A program made the translations under genes and the position numbers. 64,000 bases of DNA, taken from Alkalihalophilus pseudofirmus OF4. Lineage in GTDB: Bacteria > Bacillota > Bacilli > Bacillales > Bacillaceae_D. The DNA lies in NCBI RefSeq assembly GCF_000005825.2, contig NC_013791.2, positions 2,728,001 through 2,792,000 of the forward strand, in the 5' to 3' direction. Below the pieces are notes generated by a model that was not told where the DNA came from, made no database searches, and saw only the letters and a program-made list of their open reading frames with translations. Shown in pieces: positions 27,902 through 35,745 of the stretch (the stretch's first letter is position 1; every line of letters begins with the position of its first letter).

Positions 27902-28735
27902 TTATTTTCGGTAAAGAGGCAGCGTCACACAGCGAAATGCTCCTCCTGATTTAATTATTTCAGATAAATCCACTTCAATAATCTCGAATCCTGATTCTTT
28001 GATTTTAGCATTTGTCTCTTTATTAAGGGGCAAGGCAATCACTTTTTTATTGCCTATACTCAATACGTTTGTCGCTAAAGTAAATTGTTCTTCTTCTGAT
28101 ACTTCAATTAATTGATATCGTTCCTCTAACAATCTCACCGCCTCATCATCAATTGCCTCCGGGTAAATTAATGCCGTATCATTGGAAAGGGGATTAAATA
28201 CACAATCTAGATGAAGATACTTCTCATCAAACTTTATTAAGTGGATCTCATGATTCGGGTGAGCAGCTCTGAGCTGGTCGACGGTCAGCCTTGATGTACG
28301 GCTGCTGTCCCCAACATAAATGTGGCTTCCATTTATTATGACGTCACCACCTTCAATCGTTCCTCCTTCTACCTCTGTATAGGAGTACTCATGATCTTCT
28401 AGGAATTGTTTTAAAACTTTCTCCTCGCCTTGACGAATCGTTCTTTTCAACGCTCCTACATAAATCGTATCATCAATTGTAAAACCAATATCTCTTGTGA
28501 AGACCTGTTCTGGATAATCTTTTCTTGCGGGAAGTAAATGGACATCGATCTGCTCTCTCTTTAATGTTGAAACAAGTGCTTCGTGCTGTCTTTTCGCTTT
28601 TTCAACGTTAATATTCTCTTCTTTGTAATGCTCTTGTGTATCATTAATCGCTTCTTCTATTTTCATATAGTCTGGTTCACAAAGTAAGACGGTTTTTAAC
28701 GTGTCATATTCTGTTTGGCATCCTTTTTGCTTCAT
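27902..28735 (-). CDS. dimethylarginine dimethylaminohydrolase / arginine deiminase-family hydrolase
   Basis: 277-residue amidinotransferase-fold enzyme. Active-site elements are visible: FTRDIGF, EGGTIEGGDV, LHLDCVFNP with the catalytic His, and the nucleophilic Cys in GGAFRC near the C-terminus. It would hydrolyse a guanidino-group substrate such as methylarginine to citrulline. AGGTGA lies just before two adjacent ATGs (28738, 28735); the second has better spacing. A longer frame upstream has no SD. Its exact substrate is unclear; the roc genes elsewhere in the window concern related compounds but are not adjacent. Confidence 0.85.
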   Translation of the reverse strand: MKQKGCQTEYDTLKTVLLCEPDYMKIEEAINDTQEHYKEENINVEKAKRQHEALVSTLKREQIDVHLLPARKDYPEQVFTRDIGFTIDDTIYVGALKRTIRQGEEKVLKQFLEDHEYSYTEVEGGTIEGGDVIINGSHIYVGDSSRTSRLTVDQLRAAHPNHEIHLIKFDEKYLHLDCVFNPLSNDTALIYPEAIDDEAVRLLEERYQLIEVSEEEQFTLATNVLSIGNKKVIALPLNKETNAKIKESGFEIIEVDLSEIIKSGGAFRCVTLPLYRK

Positions 28736-28861
28736 CATTCTCACCTTTTCATCATGATTTTTATTAAAACGTTTACTTTTTATATGTAGGGAGGGCACGT
28801 ATCTTTTTTCAATCTCATATGATAATGAGAAGAGGGTGTTCGTAAGGAGGCTAGATCGACA

Positions 28862-29059
28862 ATGGAATTTCAAGCCAATCGTATGAAAAAATTAATCGAG
28901 CATGATCGCTTTTTAATGTCCGCCTATAGGGACCTGTTAGAGAGTAACTTGCATGTAAAGCCAATGAATGAAGATGCAGCTCTTCATTATTTGTTTAAAG
29001 TATATGTACAGTCTGAGCCAATTTTGCTTAATGCATACAATCATTTAACAAACGATTAA
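28862..29059 (+). CDS. small hypothetical protein (65 aa)
   Basis: 65 residues, mostly helical in character (NRMKKLIEHDRFLMSAYRDLLES, ALHYLFKVYVQSEPILLNAYNHL). AAGGAGG lies 11 nt before ATG, supporting translation. I do not recognise the family; it is not Sda or Spo0E by motif. It is divergent from the DDAH-like gene. The nearest terminator on this strand lies about 270 bp downstream, past a structured repeat-like element, so the transcript may carry a long structured 3' region. Confidence 0.6.
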   Translation: MEFQANRMKKLIEHDRFLMSAYRDLLESNLHVKPMNEDAALHYLFKVYVQSEPILLNAYNHLTND

Positions 29060-29122
29060 GCGTAGATTAGAGAGAAGTGGCTGGGAAAACAAAGGCTCTA
29101 ACTGAGAAATGTGAACAATGTG

Positions 29123-29246
29123 AGGAGCATACACACCGCTCCTGAAATATACTTCGCTTTTCGCGGGGAGCCAGTGAGCTTCCTCGGGCTTTGCCCTGTG
29201 GGATCTCACTCCTGCTCTAGTCACCGCATAAGTCTACGTATATTTC
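29123..29246. repeat. repeat-like intergenic element with nested inverted repeats
   Basis: AGGAGC/GCTCCT (29123-29128, 29138-29143) precedes GAAATATAC (29144-29152), whose exact complement GTATATTTC lies at 29238-29246. Inside are GTGAG/CTCAC and GGGC/GCCC arms. The CGCGGGGAG...GGATCTCAC...GTCTACG style resembles intergenic repeats I associate with Bacillaceae genomes; copy number here cannot be seen. Confidence 0.55.
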
Positions 29247-29325
29247 ATCCGCTAAGTTATTGCTTTGTATAGTGATGTCGTGGAGTGATCTAGATATCCA
29301 ACCCATTTACAAAACAATAAAGTCT

Positions 29326-29380
29326 GGCCCTTATCGCTTACTTTTCAATTAAGAAAGTACGCGATAAGGGCCTTTTTTTT
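29326..29380 (+). terminator. strong rho-independent terminator
   Basis: GGCCCTTATCGC (29326-29337) pairs with GCGATAAGGGCC (29361-29372), extended by TACTTT/AAAGTA after one mismatch, followed by eight T. It ends a transcript coming from the 65-residue gene or from the structured element. Confidence 0.9.
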
Positions 29381-29455
29381 GCTCTAAGTAAGGTTCACTT
29401 CTTGTAAAACACTTCTGTCCAAGCCTACTCGCTGTTCCTGCCTACGATAGGACCG

Positions 29456-29596
29456 CTAAGCCCTTCTACCCGTTAACATGCGAACGATAAAGACAATAAG
29501 TGCAATCACTAATAAAATGTGAATTAGGTTTCCGGCTATCTCAAAGCTAAAGCCCAACAGCCATAGTATTAAAATAATAATGAGGATTGTCCACAT
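29456..29596 (-). CDS. Lmo0937-family small membrane protein (46 aa)
   Basis: A 46-residue frame beginning MWTILIIILILWLLGF and ending RMLTGRRA. Two hydrophobic helices are separated by EIAGNLIH, the pattern of the lmo0937 family of tiny membrane proteins common in Firmicutes. AAAGGAG precedes ATG at good spacing. Function unknown; in related bacteria such proteins are often stress-induced. It lies between the structured element and the CobW gene terminator and appears monocistronic. Confidence 0.8.
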   Translation of the reverse strand: MWTILIIILILWLLGFSFEIAGNLIHILLVIALIVFIVRMLTGRRA

Positions 29597-29662
29597 ACAG
29601 TTTCACTCCTTTGTTATCATTTGTTCTTATGTTGTTTGTTCCCTCATTACACATTTTGAAAC

Positions 29663-29701
29663 CTAAAAAAACAAACGGCAATGATAAACTGCCGTTTGTT
29701 T
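29663..29701 (-). terminator. terminator of the CobW-family gene
   Basis: AACAAACGGCA pairs with TGCCGTTTGTT over a 9-nt loop; in the minus direction a run of seven T follows. Confidence 0.88.
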
Positions 29702-29712
29702 CTTTAAAACGA

Positions 29713-29764
29713 TTGGACTTCATGTTTGCACTTCATGATTGCACTTCATGATTGCACTTCAACA
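29713..29764. repeat. four 13-bp tandem repeats across the CobW stop codon
   Basis: TTGCACTTCATGA occurs exactly at 29726-29738 and 29739-29751, flanked by copies with two or three mismatches at 29713-29725 and 29752-29764. The stop codon of the GTPase is at 29746-29748. Confidence 0.9.
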
Positions 29765-30945
29765 ATATCTGTCCATGCTGGAATTGGGTCGTTAAATGTT
29801 GTCCAGTCTTGGTTCATTTCTTCCTCTGTTACTAAGCATTGATCAAAATACGCTTCTATTTCCTTTCGATTCAATTCAAGACCTATAAATACTAACTCGG
29901 TCATTCGATCTCCATGTTCCTTATCCCACCGCTCACGAATCTCAGGCTCTTCTTCAAGGATGATTGCTTTATCCGCATCGTTCATAGCATCCACCCATAA
30001 CCCGGCAGGTTCAAATACCATAGATGGCCCTGCCTGGCTTAATAGAGCGGCAATATTATTTCTTGTCGCAATCCAGGCGATCCCTTTAGCACGCACGATC
30101 ATACTTGGCCAATCTTGGATAGCATTCATAAGTCTTTCAGGATGAAATGGTTTACGCCTTCTATAGACAAAGCTTGATATACCGTATTCCTCTGTTTCAG
30201 GAGTATGTTCTGTTTGAAGCTCTTTTAACCAGCCAGCAGATTGACTGGATTTCTCAAAATCAAACAGACCAGTATTTAAAATATTTTCTGGATCTACTTT
30301 TCCTTCTGAAATCCTTAAGAACTTTGCTTGAGGCTGTAACGTACGCAGCACTTGCTCCATCTCATCTAACTCTTCATTGCTTACTAGATCACACTTATTT
30401 AATAGCAAGACATCACAAAATTCAATTTGATCAATTAAAAGGTCAACTATTTCACGTTCATCTTCATCATTGACGGCTTGTCCTCGATCAAGCAATGATT
30501 CTCCTGATTCATAGTCATGCCAGAAGCGATAGGCATCAACAACTGTAACCATTGTATCTAAGCGACAAACTGTTGTTAGGTCAATACCGCTTGCTTCGTC
30601 TGCATAGGAAAATGTTTGAGCAACTGGCATAGGTTCGCCGATTCCTGTAGATTCGATCAGAATGTAGTCGTACTTTCCTTCGTTTGCCAGTCTTTCGACT
30701 TCAACGAGCAAGTCTTCTCTTAATGTACAGCAAATACAGCCATTCGACATTTCCACTAGTTTCTCATCGACCCGCGAAACCCCTCCGCCACTCTTCACCA
30801 TGGATGCATCAATATTTACCTCACTCAAATCATTTACAATAACAGCTACTTTAAGTCCATCTCTATTATGTAGTATATGATTTAAAATCGTTGTTTTCCC
30901 TGCTCCTAAATAGCCGCTTAACACCGTTACAGGCAGTTTATTCAT
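29746..30945 (-). CDS. CobW/ZNG1-family GTP-binding zinc metallochaperone
   Basis: 399 residues. Walker A is GYLGAGKTT, followed by the metal-binding CxCC in NGCICCTL, the switch segment ESTGIGEP, and NKCD for guanine recognition; a C-terminal CobW_C domain follows ([18 protein letters not shown]). Such proteins are thought to deliver zinc to client enzymes under zinc starvation. The ATG at 30945 follows GTGAG-type SD; an upstream GTG is less likely. A Zur box lies directly behind its promoter, so it should be induced when zinc is scarce. It is divergent from a flavoprotein with its own Zur box. The C-terminus lies in a tandem repeat. Confidence 0.92.
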   Translation of the reverse strand: MNKLPVTVLSGYLGAGKTTILNHILHNRDGLKVAVIVNDLSEVNIDASMVKSGGGVSRVDEKLVEMSNGCICCTLREDLLVEVERLANEGKYDYILIESTGIGEPMPVAQTFSYADEASGIDLTTVCRLDTMVTVVDAYRFWHDYESGESLLDRGQAVNDEDEREIVDLLIDQIEFCDVLLLNKCDLVSNEELDEMEQVLRTLQPQAKFLRISEGKVDPENILNTGLFDFEKSSQSAGWLKELQTEHTPETEEYGISSFVYRRRKPFHPERLMNAIQDWPSMIVRAKGIAWIATRNNIAALLSQAGPSMVFEPAGLWVDAMNDADKAIILEEEPEIRERWDKEHGDRMTELVFIGLELNRKEIEAYFDQCLVTEEEMNQDWTTFNDPIPAWTDIVEVQS

Positions 30946-30960
30946 TCTCACTCACACCCT

Positions 30961-30981
30961 AATACGTAATAATTACGATTT
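30961..30981. promoter_or_regulatory. Zur box controlling the CobW-family gene
   Basis: The 9-1-9 inverted repeat with core CGTAATAATTACG matches the Bacillus Zur consensus (TCGTAATnATTACGA). It follows the minus-strand promoter at 30984-31012. Confidence 0.88.
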
Positions 30982-30983
30982 AA

Positions 30984-31012
30984 ACTTTATCATTTTATGC
31001 TTGGCAAATCAA
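30984..31012 (-). promoter_or_regulatory. sigma-A promoter of the CobW-family gene
   Basis: TTGATT (31012-31007) and TAAAGT (30989-30984) are separated by 17 bp on the minus strand; the Zur box lies just downstream. Confidence 0.65.
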
Positions 31013-31029
31013 TCATTTTTCTGTAAGAT
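31001..31029 (+). promoter_or_regulatory. sigma-A promoter of the flavoprotein gene
   Basis: TTGGCA (31001-31006) and TAAGAT (31024-31029) with a 17-bp spacer; its -35 overlaps the opposing promoter. Confidence 0.7.
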
Positions 31030-31037
31030 TAGAAATT

Positions 31038-31058
31038 AAATCGTAATTATTACGTTTT
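31038..31058. promoter_or_regulatory. Zur box controlling the flavoprotein gene
   Basis: Core TCGTAATTATTACG in a 9-1-9 arrangement, located over the predicted transcription start and just before the SD. Confidence 0.9.
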
Positions 31059-31074
31059 GAAAGGGGTGTCCGTT

Positions 31075-32247
31075 ATGCAAGATTGGGTAATTATCGGTGG
31101 CGGTATTCAAGGGATTACGTTAGCCAGCTACCTCTTGGCTAAAAAATGTGTTCCGATTGAGCAGCTAACCATTATCGACCCGCACGAAGAACCTTTAGCG
31201 ATGTGGAAACATTGTACGAAAAAAGTGGGGATGTCTTATTTGCGCTCTCCTTCTATTCATCATTTGCAGCCAGAACCATTTGGACTAGAGGCCTTTGCGA
31301 AGAAAAAAAATCTACATAAGCAACAAGCTTTTGTTCCTCCTTATGACCGGCCAAAGCTCTCATTATTCAACGAGCATTGTGAACATCTAATTAAAGATCA
31401 TCAAATTAAGCAAAGCTGGGTTCAGGGGCGTGTAAACGGCTTAAAGAAGAATACGGATTTCTGGATGATTCAATTAGAGAGCGGGGAGGTGATAACAAGC
31501 AGACATGTTGTTCTTGCTATAGGAGTAGGTGAACAGCCTATTTGGCCAGATTTTGCCTATAGCTTAAAAGAAGAAGGAGCGAAAATCGAGCATATATTTG
31601 ATCAGACCAAGTGCATAACCTCCGAAGAAGGTCAAGTATTAGTAGCAGGAGGGGGAATCAGCGGTGTTCAAACCGCATTAAAATTAAGTAGTGAGTTAAA
31701 AAACCCGGTAACCCTTTTGACTAGACATCCATTTCGAGTAAAGCAGTTTGATTCACATCCAGGATGGCTCGGACCAAAATATATGCGGCATTTCTTGAAG
31801 AAAAAATCATACGATCAAAGAAGATCGCTGATTAAACAGGCTAGAAACCGCGGTTCGCTTCCGGCTGAGCTGCGCACTATGCTAAGAAGGGCTGAATCAG
31901 AAGGTCTAGTGCAGTCGATAGTGAATGAAATAGCTGAAACGTATTATGATGGGCGTATTCATTTGACCTTTCAAGATGGCACTTCTTGGTACGGCGACAA
32001 AGTAATTTTAGCTACAGGCTTTCATCCTAATCCACCTGGTATGGACTGGCTCACCCAAACGATAGAAGAAGAGCATTTAACTTGTCATACTTGCGGCTAT
32101 CCAATTGTAGATGATCATACGCTAGAATGGAGTGAAAATCTTTTTGTCTTAGGGGCACTAGCAGAATTATCCTTAGGACCAGTTGCTAGAAATATATCCG
32201 GAGCTAGAAGAGGCGCAGAAAGAATAATAGCTGCACATAGCGGCTGA
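31075..32247 (+). CDS. Zur-controlled FAD/NAD(P)-binding oxidoreductase (SidA/IucD-like)
   Basis: 390 residues with two dinucleotide-binding motifs, IGGGIQGITLASYLL near the N-terminus and VAGGGISGVQTALKL mid-protein, plus the ATGFHPNPP segment typical of flavin monooxygenases. A CHTCG motif near residue 340 could bind metal. The fold resembles SidA/IucD N-hydroxylases, but the substrate is unknown. AAAGGGGTG lies 6 nt before the ATG at 31075. The Zur box across its start region predicts induction by zinc starvation, as does the divergent CobW-like GTPase. A terminator follows, so it is transcribed alone. Confidence 0.85.
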   Translation: MQDWVIIGGGIQGITLASYLLAKKCVPIEQLTIIDPHEEPLAMWKHCTKKVGMSYLRSPSIHHLQPEPFGLEAFAKKKNLHKQQAFVPPYDRPKLSLFNEHCEHLIKDHQIKQSWVQGRVNGLKKNTDFWMIQLESGEVITSRHVVLAIGVGEQPIWPDFAYSLKEEGAKIEHIFDQTKCITSEEGQVLVAGGGISGVQTALKLSSELKNPVTLLTRHPFRVKQFDSHPGWLGPKYMRHFLKKKSYDQRRSLIKQARNRGSLPAELRTMLRRAESEGLVQSIVNEIAETYYDGRIHLTFQDGTSWYGDKVILATGFHPNPPGMDWLTQTIEEEHLTCHTCGYPIVDDHTLEWSENLFVLGALAELSLGPVARNISGARRGAERIIAAHSG

Positions 32248-32250
32248 CAG

Positions 32251-32291
32251 CTTGAAAAAGCATCGTATGTATGAGCAGATGCTTTTTCAAG
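32251..32291. terminator. bidirectional terminator
   Basis: CTTGAAAAAGCATC (32251-32264) pairs perfectly with GATGCTTTTTCAAG (32278-32291) between convergent genes. Confidence 0.88.
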
Positions 32292-32297
32292 TGTAAA

Positions 32298-32594
32298 CTA
32301 TTCAAATGTGAGGTGAAGCTCATATCCATTTTCTATAATCATTTTCCCATTTTTATGATTTTCGATGTGCTCTTTATATGCTAGGGAATGAGCAGAGAAC
32401 GCTTCTCGATCTCCGGACTCTAGTGCTTGATCGATTGAAATCAGTAATTGAGATTTCTTAAAGTGGTACATTGAATATTCAAGAACGGCCTGGGCGTAAA
32501 GAGACTGGACTGTTGATTCTGTACGTTTTTGAAGTGACTTAATAATTTCTAATTGTCGGTAAACGTTGTTATCCATCGCAAAGTGATTATTCAT
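32298..32594 (-). CDS. IDEAL-domain small protein
   Basis: 98 residues. The central segment LLISIDQALESGDREAFSAHSLAYKEHI fits the IDEAL domain, a short helical motif found in several Bacillus proteins, named for a conserved IDxAL-like run. The N-terminal half is predicted helical (YRQLEIIKSLQKRTESTVQSLYAQAVLEYSMYHF). AAGGAGGG precedes ATG. Function unknown; probably a protein-interaction adaptor. Monocistronic. Confidence 0.72.
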   Translation of the reverse strand: MNNHFAMDNNVYRQLEIIKSLQKRTESTVQSLYAQAVLEYSMYHFKKSQLLISIDQALESGDREAFSAHSLAYKEHIENHKNGKMIIENGYELHLTFE

Positions 32595-32710
32595 TGCGTA
32601 TCCCTCCTTAGCTTTCTCTTTGTTCTACTATACCCTTCACTGCTATTTTCAAACCATTCACACATCTTTCTTGTGAAAAAATTATCCTCTTTAACCTGCC
32701 TAAAACTACT

Positions 32711-32744
32711 AAAAAACAGGCAGCTTTATTTCTAAGCCTGCCTG
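32711..32744 (-). terminator. terminator of the FhuF-like gene
   Basis: CAGGCAG/CTGCCTG with an inner CTT/AAG extension, followed in the minus direction by six T. Confidence 0.75.
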
Positions 32745-32757
32745 TCTGCCGTTAAAA

Positions 32758-33546
32758 TTACATTGATTTTTCTCTTTTTATTTCTTCGCCGCGGGCTTTC
32801 CGTTCTTCTTTCGTTAGTTTAGGACATGCATAGCACTTCTTGCCGCCCTCCTTCACATAACTCATGCAGCACGCTGCTTTCACTCTAACCGGCTCTATGG
32901 GCTCCCACCAGCTGTCCACATAGCGAAAGGTTACATCATATGGATTTCTTTTTAAGCCGAAAACCTCGCAGTCGACCTCTCTTAACGTGTGCAGATCGTC
33001 ATTTATTTGTTTCTTTCTCTCATCATCAGCGGTCACCATCCACGCCTCTTGCTGCTTATAGAATGGATTACATAGAAGCCCAAAAGCCTGCTGAATAGGT
33101 AAAGTCGAGGTAAGGGCAACCATTTCTATTACCGGACGAAGACGGTCAAATAATGCTTTATACTTCTCAGTTAACACTTTTTCTCGATCACCTTCAGGAA
33201 GCTTAGTGCAGTCGGCTTTAATTAAGGAAAAGCCAACTTCATCTCCTTTTACATAGAAGGCCAGATCTTCATAGTCAAGCCAGGAGTCATAATGAGATAC
33301 GGTGTATTGATGAGCTGTACATAAATAAGCGACCCACTTCATCATATTCGCGCCGCCTGCTCTTTCATCAAGCCCTTTGCATGCTGCTGTTCGCTCTTTC
33401 ATGACCTCATTCATTACCGCTTCTTTTTGAAGTTCATTTAACTTATAATATGAATCCGCTTCTTTGTTTAATTGATTTATCTTAATAAAGAATGTTGCCT
33501 CAAGCTCTTTTTTTAAATCTTGGTTAAATGGTTCACCATCAATCAT
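32758..33546 (-). CDS. FhuF-like (2Fe-2S) ferric-siderophore reductase family protein
   Basis: 262 residues. The C-terminus has C-C-x10-C-x2-C (AACCMSY...KCYACP), exactly the FhuF [2Fe-2S] cluster pattern, so reduction of ferric siderophores in the cytoplasm is the likely role. The N-terminal 200 residues are poorly conserved by eye. No transporter or siderophore gene is adjacent and I found no convincing Fur box. It appears monocistronic. Confidence 0.78.
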   Translation of the reverse strand: MIDGEPFNQDLKKELEATFFIKINQLNKEADSYYKLNELQKEAVMNEVMKERTAACKGLDERAGGANMMKWVAYLCTAHQYTVSHYDSWLDYEDLAFYVKGDEVGFSLIKADCTKLPEGDREKVLTEKYKALFDRLRPVIEMVALTSTLPIQQAFGLLCNPFYKQQEAWMVTADDERKKQINDDLHTLREVDCEVFGLKRNPYDVTFRYVDSWWEPIEPVRVKAACCMSYVKEGGKKCYACPKLTKEERKARGEEIKREKSM

Positions 33547-33673
33547 ACTAGCAGCTCCCTTCGTTTAAGTATTGCTCTTTCTCTATTACCAACCTTTTAA
33601 GATTAATGTTTTCGTTTACACTATATCATAATCGATTCAACGTTATCATGCAGGAGCTGTGCAAAAGAGTTCA

Positions 33674-33718
33674 GTTTTAATTAGTTTATTTTTAATTCAT
33701 TCATTTTTAATTAGTTTG
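33674..33718. repeat. three 15-bp degenerate tandem repeats
   Basis: Units of the form TTTTTAATTAGTTTA at 33674-33688, 33689-33703 and 33704-33718 with few mismatches, in the AT-rich spacer between divergent genes. It could act as an upstream promoter element or be slippage. Confidence 0.65.
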
Positions 33719-33798
33719 CTTTTTCCATTATTAACTAGTTGTTTTTTTAAGGCCTTTTGCATATAATAAGAACATAAGTTCGTATGAGGAGGATGAAG

Positions 33799-34167
33799 AT
33801 GATGGCGAAGCTGACTAGTGACGAGCATCAAGCCCTTCATCACTATATTTTACTTTTAGTAGCCAGGCAAGTTCTTGAACGCGACTTTTCGTACCTAGAG
33901 CAGGCTAATTTAAAATTAGCTCACCCTTATCTCGAACTAACTAAATCCGTTCTTGATCATATCAGTAAAGAACTAAAAGCGATGAAGACTTATTTGCATG
34001 CCCATCACATTACCATTGACAGCAGAAAACAAGAGGGGTTATTTAGTGAATATTACTACCGCCATAAAGGATATGAAGGAGTGACTAGGGTTTTAAATGC
34101 TCATTTAAAAAACCAAGTGCATGATTATGTTACATCCTGCTTTACTACATTTAGAAAGCCTTCTTAA
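33799..34167 (+). CDS. hypothetical protein, possibly YhjD-like
   Basis: 122 residues starting at the ATG at 33799, placed 6 nt after AGGAGG; an ATG at 33784 would include that SD in the coding part. The segment AHPYLELTKSVLDHISKELKAMKTYLH and YYRHKGYEGVTRVLNAHLKNQVHDYV resembles, from memory, the small Bacillus protein YhjD, including the (Y/H)KGYE motif. Function is unknown. Largely helical, no signal peptide or membrane segment. Confidence 0.65.
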   Translation: MMAKLTSDEHQALHHYILLLVARQVLERDFSYLEQANLKLAHPYLELTKSVLDHISKELKAMKTYLHAHHITIDSRKQEGLFSEYYYRHKGYEGVTRVLNAHLKNQVHDYVTSCFTTFRKPS

Positions 34168-34201
34168 TTAAAAACCCCCTTCTTACACTCCTGACAAAAA
34201 A

Positions 34202-34242
34202 GAAAGTGAATCACGCAAAGTGACTCACCTTCCTGCTTTTTT
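34202..34242. terminator. bidirectional terminator with two mismatches
   Basis: 34202-34214 pairs with 34220-34232 apart from two A-C mismatches; T-rich flanks lie on both sides between convergent genes. Confidence 0.75.
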
Positions 34243-34246
34243 AGGT

Positions 34247-34525
34247 TTATTTTTTCTTAAAACGGCTTTTTTGATTCGCTTTTAGCTGCTTAAGCATATC
34301 AGTGACAGGAGATTCGGAAATTCGCTCTTCTTTTTTCATATGCTTATTAATGACCAGAGGTGCATGCTCCCTCTCACCTTGCATGTTTACTTCTACTTCA
34401 AAGGAATCTCCTTCACATACATCAGGCGGTAGATCACTTAGTGGTATAGTGTATTCTTTTTCGCTTTCACCAACAAGCAGCACAGCTGCTTTGTTATCTA
34501 CAATGCGATCAAGTACAGCAATCAT
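34247..34525 (-). CDS. DUF3006 domain protein
   Basis: 92 residues from the ATG at 34525, which follows AGGAGGG by 5 nt. The pattern IAVLDRIVDNKAAVLLVGE, YTIPLSDLPPDVCEGDSFEVEV is that of DUF3006, a small OB-like beta domain. Family members are usually encoded next to ComEC-like metallo-beta-lactamase proteins, as here, 26 nt downstream of one. A joint role is likely but undefined. The C-terminal tail is very basic. Confidence 0.82.
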   Translation of the reverse strand: MIAVLDRIVDNKAAVLLVGESEKEYTIPLSDLPPDVCEGDSFEVEVNMQGEREHAPLVINKHMKKEERISESPVTDMLKQLKANQKSRFKKK

Positions 34526-34550
34526 TTTATCCCTCCTATACAATCAGCAG

Positions 34551-35630
34551 TTAGTTCTTCAAACAAGCTAGCTCTTCTTCTATAATCTCAGAGAGTCTCC
34601 CATCACCAATCCCATTAATATCTGTTAATTCGTTCAAATTTGTAATAGGTCGCATGTCTATAAGCTGCTGGGCTCTTTCTTCTCCGATATGAACAATCAT
34701 TGTTAACTCGTCTATAGAAGCTTCATTTATATTTATACAGCTGTCACTAGGTACGTCCTCATTTAGAGCAGACTGCTGATTATTTTCCGTATGTATTGAT
34801 ATACTGCTGCCGTCACTGATCATTTGAATCGACCCATGAAGATCTGTTCCATACCACTCAAGATTTAATCTATCAATTCTCTCGATCACTTCCCGGTGAG
34901 GGTGACCATATTCATTATCTGCTCCTGCAGAGTAAACGGCATACATTGGATCCACCTTACGTAAGAACGCCTCCTCGCTTGAGGTAGAAGAGCCATGATG
35001 CCCTAACTTGATAACATCGGCTTGAAGGTTCACTCCATTATCCACTAATTCCAACTCAATTTCTTTTTCAATATCAGCCATAAACAGCCACGCTATCTCA
35101 CCATGCACCATTCGAAGCCCAATAGCTCCTTCATGAAAATCACCTGTTAATTCAGTGGGATTAATCACTTCAATCGTTAAAGAACCAATTTCAAACTCTT
35201 CACCTGCTCGCGGCTCATAATAGTCAGCAACCGAATCTGCAATAGCCTGAATCGCTCTTTCAAACGTTCTAGTCGTATGATCGTCACCAGACATCCACAC
35301 TTCTGCGACGGGAAATTCAGCTAGTACTTGAGCCACTTGGCCGATATGATCAGCATGTGGGTGAGTTCCAACAAACAAGTCAATTTCAGTAACTCCCGCC
35401 TCTTTAAGAAGAGAGACCACTTCATCTCTGTCATGTCTGCCTGCATCAATTAAAACCGTCGAGTCTTTCGTTTGCAATAACGTTGCATCTCCTTGATCTA
35501 CGTCTAGAAACGTTACGATCAGTTCTTTTTCGCCAATCTCCTTTACCGTTTTTTCTTCAGAGGTTTGACTTATCTCACTGCATCCACTCAGCAGCAGCAT
35601 CAAACAAATCGTAAATAATACCGTCCTCAT
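34551..35630 (-). CDS. ComEC-like metallo-beta-lactamase lipoprotein with C-terminal HhH domain
   Basis: 359 residues. Lipobox LSGC (Cys17), then a metallo-beta-lactamase domain like the C-terminal domain of ComEC (VTFLDVDQGDATLLQT, metal motif THPHADHIG, KLGHHGSSTSS), and a ComEA-like helix-hairpin-helix region (ININEASIDELTMIVHIGEERAQQLIDMRP, LTDINGIG). Metal ligands are present, so it should be an active hydrolase, probably an extracellular nuclease because HhH domains bind DNA. It heads a two-gene operon with the DUF3006 gene. A role in using external DNA is inference. Confidence 0.87.
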   Translation of the reverse strand: MRTVLFTICLMLLLSGCSEISQTSEEKTVKEIGEKELIVTFLDVDQGDATLLQTKDSTVLIDAGRHDRDEVVSLLKEAGVTEIDLFVGTHPHADHIGQVAQVLAEFPVAEVWMSGDDHTTRTFERAIQAIADSVADYYEPRAGEEFEIGSLTIEVINPTELTGDFHEGAIGLRMVHGEIAWLFMADIEKEIELELVDNGVNLQADVIKLGHHGSSTSSEEAFLRKVDPMYAVYSAGADNEYGHPHREVIERIDRLNLEWYGTDLHGSIQMISDGSSISIHTENNQQSALNEDVPSDSCININEASIDELTMIVHIGEERAQQLIDMRPITNLNELTDINGIGDGRLSEIIEEELACLKN

Positions 35631-35701
35631 TTCAATCTCCCTACCCTTTTTTCGCCTGTCTATATCAAAGCTTGATTCATTACAATCATTAATTATACAA
35701 G

Positions 35702-35740
35702 AAAAAAAGAAATCATGGCACTTGGCTATGATTTCTTTTT
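35702..35740 (-). terminator. terminator of the cheA-cheW-cheY operon
   Basis: AAAAAGAAATCAT pairs with ATGATTTCTTTTT around an imperfect inner loop; a T-run follows in the minus direction. Confidence 0.82.
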
Positions 35741-35745
35741 GACGT

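Larger units (their letters stand above)
29060..29455. other. 396-bp gene-free region with structured element
   Basis: It contains a hairpin and a cruciform-like element (29123-29246), then a strong plus-strand terminator (29326-29380). No frame with a ribosome site is visible on either strand. Confidence 0.6.

Noticed and set aside
33600-33660. Possible Fur box upstream of the FhuF-like gene
   Set aside because: TCATAATC...GTTATCA has only part of the Fur dyad and the wrong spacing, so iron control is not supported by sequence.
33674-33718. AT-rich repeats as a CRISPR array
   Set aside because: The units are directly adjacent with no spacers, and no cas gene is present.
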